From contig JAOWCC010000655.1 of assembly GCA_030867875.1 (NCBI GenBank), forward strand, positions 9,942,269 to 10,006,268: a stretch of DNA of 64,000 nucleotides, given 5' to 3'. Both the position numbers and the translations under genes were made by a program. Below are positions 55,701-64,000 of this stretch, piece after piece (the first letter of the stretch is position 1; each line of letters starts with the position of its first letter). The DNA comes from Actinernus sp. WN-2022 (lineage: Eukaryota > Cnidaria > Anthozoa > Actiniaria > Actinernidae). Below the pieces are notes generated by a model, which had not been told where the DNA came from, did not search any database, and saw nothing but the letters and a program-made list of their open reading frames with translations.

Positions 55701-58700
55701 GAGAGCTTCGACTGTAGCAGTATATTCGTTCCTATACAAGTTATAACCCAGAAAATTGATATTCCTACTAATTTTAATGTGCTTTTCACAGAAAACCGTG
55801 AAAGGGTCTATTTCAACATGTTGTCGAAACCTCTTGTTTCAAGTCAATTCAACTTAAGAGCATCCCTTACGCCATTTACAAGCATGCACGGCATATCAGA
55901 TGCCGCCCTTCACAAGACATGCATTGGGGACAGCGCGTCTCTCACGGTCAAAACACTTCACAGTCCCTATCCCGATCACCAAAACGTATCCTACAGATAA
56001 ATTTAAACGAAAATGGAGAGGAAAAAAATATGTGAATGTTCTGAGGTTTGAACCTCAGAAAAAATTAAATGTGGGCCGAGATTCTTATTATTACACGACA
56101 ACAGTTATTGACAATAGCGACGCCGCGAAACGTCATCAGACCCAAGACGGCGGCGCCCGCGATCAAAATGGCTGATACTCATGTCAAATATTTTCAAAAA
56201 CTAAAATATATGTTCCACTTTTCTTCAACATATTTTCAACTTAGACCATATTACCAACAATTTAGCGGCGAGTTGTTCCAACATTAAAGGGTTTCCTTTA
56301 AAGTGCGATTGGATAATACTTACCAGAAAAGACCGACGACTGACAAATGGATCCAGTAAAATTTGCAGTACAGTTACAAGTGTATCCGTCTAACTGGTCT
56401 GTACACGAGCCTCTATGTTGGCAAGGGTTGCAGGAACACTCATTAAAACCTGCAAAAAGGACAAACCTACTGTTTCGCATATGATTCATGATCGTTATCA
56501 ATTGATGGGATGGCATCAAAAGTGAATTCTTGATTATTCGAGACACACTGTATCGTAGAAGAAAAATTATGTTCACAGTTTTTAACTAGTGGTACGCGCA
56601 AGCGCAGAACACGAGTTATTAGGGTTAGTGCTCCGAGCTAATTTATTCATCGTTTTATGTGTGTACTTCCTTTTTTTTTTCTGTGTATATCGGGGATTCT
56701 CTGTTGGCTATCCAAATAGTCTTCGATTTTCGAAGATGTATTGACGGAGTTTATTGCATGAGTCCAATTTTTCGATTCATCGGAAAGATTCATCAGAAAG
56801 ACTCTTCGAAAGGATTTGGCCGTATTGTTAAATGTAATTATTATTCCGAAATGCCTTATAATTATTTTATCGCTACAACTATATTGTTAAAAACAGACAT
56901 TTGGTCGCGTGACGTATTTACGAGAGAAGCACGGACATTCAGAAGCGCGTTTGGCTCAGCTAAGCAGAATTTCATGTCTTGAATGTACTGTGTTGGCAGT
57001 TTTGGGATGCAACAGAGATAGAGATGGTAATGTACACTGAACTGTTTTCGCGACAAAGCTCCCCGAGTCTCATGGCACGTTCAAAATACATCCCTAGGCT
57101 CAGAGATATAACTTTCTGCACTCTTTATTCGTACTCGTCAGGGTGAATATAAGCTTATAGTTCGGTTGGCCATACAATAGCCAAACAAAAGCTTATGGAA
57201 AATCTTAGTAATATACATAATAACAATAATGTGATCAGTTCGAGAAATGATACGGTAAATATCACTGAAATGTCAAATAATTTGAATTTGATGGTCGAAC
57301 GCGAACAGCTGAGCACTGTATTGTTATCTAGTAAAGGCTTGAATACTGATCAATCTAGGAGTAGGAGTCACAAATCAAAATTGTCTGCAGTTAGAAATCG
57401 TGATAGAGGACCTTCAAGAATACCAGTGAGAAAACAACAAGCCTGTTTTAAAAAAAACATGTGTTTTCTTTGATCTTCCAGCCAGTTGACCTCCGGGTCA
57501 TGCACTATTTATATTTGATAAAATGTTTGCAAGTTACATTTGGCTAGCGTTAGATTCCCAAAAATCAATTCTGCGCCGATGTGGAACGGATAAAAACTCG
57601 TTTTAACCTCTTCGATATGTGATTTCAAAGTTCAGCAGGGAATTTTAATTTAAAGATCAATTTGATTTAGCTACACTAAATAATAACTTTGTCACAAAAT
57701 CCTTGTACAGATTGGAAGTTCCAGAACTATTTAGACTGCATGCTTCAACACAATTAGCCATTATCAAGCGACGGTTCTAGCCGTAATCAAGCTATGAATA
57801 GGTCGTTTGTTCCAAACTCAATAGTAATTTCAGTCGTGGATGCACGCATGTTCAGAACGAGTTATTGGGTTTAGGTGGATACGAGATAATGTATTCGTCG
57901 TTTTTTTCTGACTCGACGACTCGCCGTTGACTTTCCGAATGACCGTCCAAGGTTTCGAAAAGATTTGGTCATGCTGGAGAAGATGTATTGACGGTGCCCA
58001 TCTAATGCCAGACACTTCAAACCTGGACAGACATGGTAGTGGGTCCCTATCGATCACTTAGTGGTGATGACGTAATGATTACATAATCGATTACATGATT
58101 TTAAGTACATGCCAATATCTCCCTCATTTCTAATGCCAGACAGTTCAAACTTGGACAAGTATGGTATTATTTTCCCATGATTCACTTAGTGGTGACGACG
58201 TAACGATGACGTCATTGGTCGCGTGATTTTTAGTTTATACCAAAATAGCCCACTAACCATCCACGAGTTGCCCTTAGGGACCCTATGTTCTCCGCATAAA
58301 AAGAAACTACGTTTCTAATACACTTACATGTCATGACTAACTTCTTGACTAATAGTTATTACACTTTTCAATATTGGTGATTATATTCATAAAAATGTTC
58401 TTTCACCCTCACAAATGTATGTTATTATTTTAAAATATGCGCTAAGCAACATAGAAAATGCCCTCTGCGGCTTTTTTCATATAAGTCTATGCTTCACTTT
58501 CCATGAAGTAATGTTTATGTAACCACCTACTTGTCGTAGTGTTGTAATGACTGGTGTACGTAGCAATAAAGCCTTTGTTACTCTTTGCGGCGTTGGATTT
58601 GAATATGACGAACATGTTATTGGAAGAAGACACCACTCCAGTAGTGGGAGGGATGTGGCTACCGGAGAACACACCAAGAGATGTTGCTGTATCATCGACT

Positions 58701-58927
58701 CCGTCAAACACTTGCACATTATCAGCACTACTGTTAGGTTGGAGTGCAAACAATGGAAACCTCAAGACTATTTTGAAGCCTGAGCGGACGGACATTTTCC
58801 AAGAGCAGTACTGGCCATTTGGATAACATAAGGGATAATTTGGTGATTCAAAGGTACCCCAGTTCTTATTAAGCGTGTAATTGCAACCTAGAAGAAGAAA
58901 AACAAGACCGGCTTCAATCATAACCAA
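46533..58927 (-). CDS. secreted CUB-EGF-fibrinogen-domain protein (multi-exon)
   Basis: Five exons with consensus splice sites and compatible phases lie on the minus strand: CUB 58531-58887, EGF 56324-56449, fibrinogen part 1 51086-51174, part 2 47142-47433, part 3 46533-46777. CUB and EGF exons are phase 1-1, typical of shuffled extracellular modules. The frame upstream of the CUB exon can read [14 protein letters not shown], a possible signal peptide, but the same bases form a T-rich acceptor; a separate upstream signal-peptide exon may lie outside what I can define. Fibrinogen-related proteins of this kind are secreted lectins that bind sugars or acetyl groups; in cnidarians an immune or matrix role is plausible. 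Confidence 0.85.
47142..47433 (-). CDS. fibrinogen C-terminal domain, middle exon
   Basis: Begins [20 protein letters not shown] and includes [20 protein letters not shown] and LRVELED, the core of the family. Acceptor AAATTATTCAG, donor GTGATAG, phase 0-1. Confidence 0.9.
48153..49083. mobile_element. 931-bp TAA-flanked element nested in the Harbinger-like element
   Basis: Inverted ends TGCACTAGTCAATTGAAAC, then CCCCCGACCCCCGGGACA-type GC-rich arms. Flanking TAA at 48150-48152 and 49084-49086. Non-coding. Confidence 0.8.
49289..50494. mobile_element. 1.2-kb hAT-like element with CGGCCG-motif arms
   Basis: Ends GGATCATGTGTnCTGTACGC / complement, flanked by an exact 8-bp duplication TATAACCC (49281-49288 and 50495-50502), the size made by hAT transposases. 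Both 200-bp arms are packed with TCGGCCGAC, CGGTCGAC and ACCGAC variants. No transposase; the interior frame 49594-49803 is unremarkable. Confidence 0.85.
51086..51174 (-). CDS. fibrinogen C-terminal domain, first exon
   Basis: Encodes [20 protein letters not shown], the usual start of a fibrinogen-related domain. Acceptor GTGTTAG, donor GTAATA; joins the next exon in phase 0. Confidence 0.85.
52564..53144. mobile_element. inverted-repeat element with an expanded inner array
   Basis: Ends TACGGTGGCTTATAGG and CCTATAAGCCATCGTA are inverted. An inner pair (about 52668-52690 and 52797-52822) spans CTCGAAAACGAGGCTATCCC. The right arm carries the 20-bp array. Confidence 0.75.
52881..53100 (+). 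repeat. 20-bp tandem array, 11 copies
   Basis: The first copy is TTATAAGTGTCGACGGCCTG. Two copies of TTATAAGTGTTGAGGGACAG and eight exact copies of TTATAAGTGTCTATGGCCAG follow. The complement of one unit (ACTGGCCATATACACTTAT) occurs once in the opposite arm at about 52609-52627. Confidence 0.95.
54110..54245 (+). repeat. dispersed direct repeat, copy A
   Basis: About 140 bases, including ACAGTCCCTATCCCGATC and CCTACAGATAAATTTAAAC, recur in direct orientation at 55895-56035 with about 15% differences. Confidence 0.75.
54555..55716. mobile_element. TA-flanked MITE with TACAGTCGAAG ends, carrying inserted DNA
   Basis: Ends TACAGTCGAAGCTCTC and GAGAGCTTCGACTGTA are exact inverted copies. CTCGTAAGCGACCA phrases recur at 54568, 54650 and, in complement, near 54614, 54682 and 55677. 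The central part (about 54700-55640) seems to be inserted sequence, including a palindrome. Confidence 0.7.
54974..55017. repeat. 44-bp hairpin
   Basis: GGCGGCCATGTTGGTGTACC and its near-complement (ACACCAAGATGGCGGCC) around CTCTTT. Confidence 0.75.
55895..56035 (+). repeat. dispersed direct repeat, copy B
   Basis: Second copy of 54110-54245; the small open frames over both copies are shadows of the repeat. Confidence 0.75.
56324..56449 (-). CDS. EGF-like exon
   Basis: 42 codons with six cysteines in EGF order ([12 protein letters not shown] ... [14 protein letters not shown]). Acceptor TTTTGCAG, donor GTAAGT, phase 1-1. Confidence 0.85.
57000..58000. other. intronic DNA, no supported exon
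   Basis: An ATG-initiated 92-codon frame on the plus strand (57195-57473) is Asn/Ser-rich and has GTGAGA near its end, but no family is recognised. Confidence 0.25.
58001..58240 (+). repeat. two-copy tandem duplication, period about 129
   Basis: CTAATGCCAGACAnTTCAAAC starts at 58002 and 58130 and is followed in both by CACTTAGTGGTGAnGACGTAA. Confidence 0.75.
58531..58887 (-). CDS. CUB-domain exon
   Basis: 119 codons with the CUB pattern: Cys in [19 protein letters not shown], then [18 protein letters not shown], and the final [18 protein letters not shown]. Acceptor CTTCTTCTAG, donor GTAGGT. Confidence 0.85.
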
Positions 58928-60600
58928 AATAAGGTTTCAGCGTATTTTGAACATAGCTAACTATACGATGAAACATAGTGATACCAAAGAAAATCATACT
59001 ATAACACAGAAATGAAGAGATTTGGTTTGAAGGACAAGATAGGAAACAATGAACCTATCGTCCAGAATGCCGCGATACATACGCGAATTTTCTACGAAAG
59101 GCAGCACTAGATTTAAAAGACCAGTTTGACGATCCTGTGCGCGTATCGATTTTCAGTCTTTTGATTTCGCATGGAAATGAGGCAAAAGGATTCAAACAGC
59201 TCAACCTATTTTCCATACTGCGAGTGTGGCCCGATATTAAAAGTTTCCATGAAAGAAAGACCAATTTTTAGGGCAGAAATGGACTCGAGATACTTTCTGA
59301 TACTTTCTGATTTTATCTCATTTGGGTACAACTAACTTTCTCACTAACCAGCGACACACGGTTTTTGTAAAAAAATGCAACAATAAACTATACATGCTCA
59401 AGATTGACTTCTTACTTTACATGATCATAAGGGTTTAGGTTAGGGTTTTGTCTCGAAATTCGACTGTTTTAAAAACTGTTAAGGCTTGGAAATGGCCAAT
59501 GGTTCACGTGTCATTGAGGTAAGGAGATTGTCTGTTCGATCATGAGTTTTTTTTAAGAAATGAGAGGAAAAGTTAGGTTAATTAACATAAACACCAGCAT
59601 ACTTTGCGTGCCTAGTTATCAAAAGTGACCTTTTATTTGGCAATGTTGTGGTTGAGGAAACACAAGTGCGCACTACACTTTTCGCACAGTATCTCGAAAG
59701 TTGTTGTCGAGATTTTGACGTAAATGTACTCTTAAGCAATGTATTCACGTATCTCTGGCACATATTTGATAGAGGAAGGTACAGAGAAATAAAGGGGAAA
59801 AACTGCAGGAATTTTCCTGTGATTTGAGTGAAAAGTTTTCAAGTTTAGTTCGCGTGCGCTGTGAGGCACTGACCATCGCGCCATTTTCGAACAAAGAGCG
59901 CGCCTCAAAACTGCTTAAGTACGATCGAGCCACTGAATATAAAAACAAAGGTAAAACATATTTTTTATTTTGTTCGTTTTGAATTTTTGCTTCTGTATCA
60001 TTAACAATAAATCATTTGGTTTCGAATGCAATTCGGGATTAATTCAAACGAGTGAGTTTTCTCAGAGTTTATAAATTACATGAGTCCGTCGTAGGGTGTA
60101 TTAGCATTAAAAGATTGTGAACTAAATGTAAACGAAACTAGTTGAGCAGTTTAAAATATTAATTAATTAAATTAAAGATCAGTATTTCTTTAGAGAAGCC
60201 AACGTCAATTTCCATCGAACTCGGGAAAGATTTTGGGAGCATAGCTCTAGACGTTTGCAAATACGGCAAGCATATTTTCAATATACTTATAATAATACAT
60301 GTATAAACAATCCAGTATCATTGTAATGTGTATTTTCCCTTTGTTGTAACTCTATTAGTATGTTTTTAATATACTTATACTGTCCTCATTTATTTGTTTT
60401 TCTCATGGTAGTGGTCAACTCGATAGCTTCATGCTCCTTTGACCACTACACATATTTCCTCAAAGACATGTAATAATTTTGTGCTTTTTTTATTATATAA
60501 AATATCTACATACACTGTAATTAAATAATTTAATTTAATAAATAAAGAATCTTGAATCATTCAACTCAGTTCGGCATGATTCGGCATTTTTAGGATGAAA
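58928..60600. other. no supported gene
   Basis: AT-rich; short minus-strand frames (59055-59264, 59578-59948) are not recognised. Confidence 0.4.
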
Positions 60601-60614
60601 CAGCTCTTTTGGAT

Positions 60615-60905
60615 TTACAGTGTAGATACTTTATTTGTGTTCTCCTCTCTATAGTACAAGTTTTTATTGTTATATTGTTTTTTTTGGGGGGGGGGGGCAT
60701 GGTTACTAGCATAAGGTCTTTTTGAAATAGCTGTACAGTATTTTAGTACATGCTCAAGTTCATCATTAACAACTTTATCTATCTCGTCAAGGTTATTTGA
60801 GGAATAAAAATCCTGTGTCATCAGCAAAATGTCTAAACAACAGGTTTTTTTGAAGAGTTTAGCAAATAATTAATATATTGTAGGAAAAGTAATGGTCCTA
60901 GGTGT
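60615..60905 (-). pseudogene. LINE reverse-transcriptase fragment
   Basis: Minus strand: LGPLLF and YINYLL phrases near 60870-60900, then a frame change, then FADDT-type residues followed by NLDEIDKVVNDELEHVLKYC. That is the order seen around the catalytic box of non-LTR retrotransposon reverse transcriptases. Only about 95 residues survive, with at least one frameshift. Confidence 0.6.
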
Positions 60906-63470
60906 AGTATTCGCTATTATCGCAGTTCTGCCATCTTGGATTGAAAGCGAGGCTACCGCGTTGTCGGTTACGTAGCGCTTACTATTTGCTCAGTTGTTGG
61001 TCGCGAGTTTGGATGGAAAATCTATTTCATCTCCACTTCTGTAATTCCAATTGTACAATTAATAGTCAGAAAAGACGATCTATGGATTCTTTTCACATAT
61101 TTGATTCCAATAACAGCTCAGCTAGCGATCAGTGGAGTTCGAAAATACGCGGAGATGTCGACCCACACTTCAGACTTCAGTTCAGCAGGCTGCGATAAAT
61201 ATTCAGAGGCAGAGCGAGTAAAAAAACATAAGTATTAAATACTTCTTCGGTTAAAGAGTGACAGGTTCCCTAGACTCACTGGTAGCAGCGGTCGCTACAG
61301 GTAAAATAAGAAGAGAGAAACCTCACCTAGCAGGGCTAATCAGGAAAATGATAAGTTATTGTTGTATACGTGCACCACCCTCTATTATTATATTTTGATA
61401 ATTCGTAATTCGCGCACGTGTACATGGCACTATTTTCATTTAGATGCAACGTTGGTCGTTATTTTACGAATAAGACTTGTGTACTTTGCACACCATTAAT
61501 AATAAATTGACACTAATTTAAAAAGTGTCATGACCATCTGTATGAATATTTTAAGGTGTGAATAATAAATGGTATGTAATATATATATATCATGTATTTG
61601 TACTGAATCAAAGGGAAATATTTTGGGAGGTTTTATTAGAATGGTCATGGGTGTTATGAAATGATATTTATCACTGTCAAATTCCTGGTATAAAATTAAG
61701 GTTTATTTATTGTTGTTTTAGGAACATGCATATACATAGAAATGTATCTTTAGAACAGGCACTTCCTGCTCTTTGTCGCTAAGAGTCTTTCCAGTTAATC
61801 TGGGATTTTCATGTGTGATTTTCTTAGTAATACCATGATCACCTCAGTTTTCTTTGTTTGTTCAGGGACATTTAAACTCTAACTTCCCTCATCAGCATGA
61901 ATACTTGTTCTAATTTTCTCTCGTTGACATGAAAGAATGAAAACTAGAAGGGCATGCATGCTGATGAGGGTTATGGCAGGTCATTATACAAATTAGTCCC
62001 AAGCAGGGTGCATGAATGCCTGTCAACCCTGTACCCTACCTATTTTATGGCTCAAGAAAGGTCTTCTCTTCATTTGTCAAACCCGATTCTGTGAGATAAT
62101 TATACTTAAAATGCACAAACATGGCACGATTAAACTCCATGCATGTTTCTTGAATATTTTTTACATTTTACTTGGGAAATTCCTTAATTTCATTGTTGCA
62201 AACAATTTAGATCAATTGCCTGTGTTATGCTTTTTCTTTCCACTATGCTCTAGCTACTACGAAGAAAGTCGCCACAAAATCCTTCTTTTGGACGAGCAAA
62301 AACACGCTAAACCCAAAGTTGACAAGTTCATATATATCTGGCTATACCAATATCGATTACTCAATTTGCCGGCACTGGATACACATACTAGACCTGATTA
62401 TAGTTCATAATCCAAAATTATACAGTCAGACCATTAAGATGTACTTTTTTCGTTCTCTAGTAAAGTCGCTCCATCCGGCGTTGTTGTTTCCGGTTCGTGA
62501 ATCTATGAGAATCTCGTGGTGAATTGATTTTACCCCGAAAAGTCACTCAAAGTTCACATATTTGATATTAAACTTTACACCGTAAACTCAGCTATCCAAG
62601 CATGCAGTTAATTGTGGGATAGCTGTAAAAACGGTAGTGTTTAATTGCCCAATCACGATTTTCCGTTGTTGGAGCGACTGAGCTCCAGTAGGCAGAGGCT
62701 GCAGTCCATTATAATTTTTTTGTTCTCCGCCCTCCTACCCCCTGGAGAGTTCGTTCGTGCCCAATCTCCGCGGATGACAACTATCACGTCACATGATCAC
62801 TCTTGGCCAATGAGCGCGCGCCAACATTGGAAATTTGATATTCTTGAAACTAGTATAGCAGTTTCCGAACTGCGTTCTAACTGAAGGCGTATATATTTTT
62901 AAAAAGTCATTTTTTTCCGGTCAACTACATCAGCCGATAGCCAGACACTATTTGTTTAATAGAGTAACCTCAAGCTCGGGGTAGTCGCGAGACAACTCGA
63001 TGAGCTAATACAATAAACTAATTAATATAAATTGTATTTTTAACTAATCGGAAACTGTTAGACAGGTAAAACCGCTAAAATCACGAAAATTACACTGGCG
63101 TTGTGGCCAAAAAAACATGCAAACGTGCGGAAACGTGTACCTCGACCTAATACTGCAACCCGAATTCTCCGAGGACTAGAGAACTGACTACTCACTTACT
63201 ACGTTTACGCAAAGCAGCCGAACAAATATTATAATTAATACAATCCAAATGAACCAAACAGGAGCTTTACCGTGTCGGCAGATTAAGGTCTGACTATGTC
63301 TCTCCTGCGTCGCTCAGACGTCAGAAATTACATTACTGAAAATACTCGTAAGGTAGGCACGGAAGGTAAGACAATTTTTCACGAGCTAGAAAGAATTCGC
63401 AACTGGCGAATCCTTAACAGAAAATGTACCATAATTAAGACGAGTAGTATGTACATCAGTAAGACGTAAA
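60906..63470. other. no supported gene
   Basis: A small inverted pair (CCCTCATCAGCATG / CATGCTGATGAGGG, 61885-61971) is present. The 132-codon frame at 62012-62410 has no recognised motif. Confidence 0.4.
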
Positions 63471-63474
63471 TGTT

Positions 63475-64000
63475 CGTTAGTAACTGAACATCGTAGGATA
63501 CCTTCATCTTATACTTACCGTAGTGAAATAACATTCACTAGTGCATGATAGGATCTCTTATAACTCTGCTCGTTAATAACTGAACATTGTAGGATACCTA
63601 CATCTTATACTTACTAGTGTAATAACAATAGTGCATGGTAGGATCTGTTCCGGGGTTGGGGGGGGGGGGGGGAGACTCCCATATAAAAGGGGTAGGGATG
63701 CTCGTCGGACATTTTCGATTTGACCCCTAAGAGGTACTAAAATGGGCGTGGCTCAAGCTTATTTTGTCCCCTAAAAGATAATAAAAATGTAAATTGATAA
63801 CAGCTTTTTTGTTCAATTGACACCCGACCCCTAAAAGGTACCGCTTTACATAGAAATGTCTGCATTTGATGGTGGATACCCGAAGTGGTACCAAACTCCT
63901 GATTTTGACCCCTAAAGGGTACGACGAGCATCCATGTACCCCTCACATAAGGGGGATCTCTTAACTCTGCTCGTTAGTAACTGAACATTGTAGGATACCT
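63475..64000 (+). repeat. about 95-bp tandem repeat interrupted by a MITE
   Basis: CGTTAnTAACTGAACATnGTAG starts at 63475, 63571 and 63972. Copy two is interrupted by the insertion at 63647-63953. The array runs off the window end. Confidence 0.8.
63647..63953. mobile_element. 307-bp insertion with 6-bp target duplication
   Basis: GGATCT flanks it at 63641-63646 and 63954-63959, and the minisatellite unit continues cleanly on both sides. Subterminal inverted blocks include GGATGCTCGTCG / CGACGAGCATCC and several GACCCCTAA phrases. Confidence 0.75.

Noticed and set aside
57195..57473. Asn/Ser-rich 92-codon ORF as a host gene
   Set aside because: No recognisable domain and no convincing splice partner; it lies in an intron of the fibrinogen-domain gene on the other strand.

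Overview
This looks like a piece of an animal nuclear genome, most likely an anthozoan cnidarian such as a stony coral (inference). The reasons are an AT-rich, intron-rich background, a secreted CUB-EGF-fibrinogen gene spread over 12 kb, and very dense transposons, MITEs and minisatellites. There is no bacterial gene organisation outside one virus-like element. I identified no tRNA, rRNA or CRISPR array.

Layout. 1-2.58 kb: non-coding, with fold-back MITEs. 2587-11099: an 8.5-kb TTAA-flanked DNA transposon with 28-bp perfect terminal inverted repeats. Its subterminal arms are long tandem arrays built on a shared GTTTGTAAA core, and its interior holds only nested MITEs. 12.4-15.85 kb: a degenerate Ty3/gypsy pol remnant. 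16.5-17.4 kb: a fold-back element and a 31-bp minisatellite.

18499-35911: a 17,413-bp Polinton/Maverick (adintovirus-like) provirus with about 350-bp TIRs and a perfect 6-bp target duplication (GATGTC). It splits a short host ORF. On the plus strand it carries a small Cys-rich ORF and the N-terminal zinc-finger half of a protein-primed DNA polymerase B whose exonuclease and polymerase domains are absent. On the minus strand lies a tightly packed late cluster: integrase with chromodomain, two related virion-type proteins, a basic core-like protein, the major capsid protein, an adenain-like protease, an FtsK/A32-type packaging ATPase and several small conserved-looking proteins. A 2.8-kb right-arm gene that I do not recognise is also on the minus strand, as is a small spliced left-arm gene. 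Most ORFs carry one or two stops or frameshifts, so this copy looks inactive, or the assembly contains indels.

36-46 kb: non-coding DNA with several inverted-repeat elements, one of 4.4 kb with 0.6-kb arms enclosing two gene-like fragments. 46.5-58.9 kb (minus): exons of a CUB-EGF-fibrinogen-domain gene, with a 3.15-kb Harbinger-like element in one intron. That element is itself invaded by a second TAA-flanked element and by an 8-bp-TSD (hAT-like) element with CGGCCG-motif arms. 59-64 kb: mostly non-coding, with a LINE reverse-transcriptase scrap and a minisatellite interrupted by a MITE.

How the parts relate: the Polinton would once have encoded its own replication, integration, capsid assembly, maturation and packaging. 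Its TIRs contain a GC box, a CRE and five CCAAT boxes and probably act as inward promoters at both ends. The host gene encodes a secreted lectin-like protein. Many unrelated MITEs and one minisatellite share an ATGGCGGC (YY1-type) motif.
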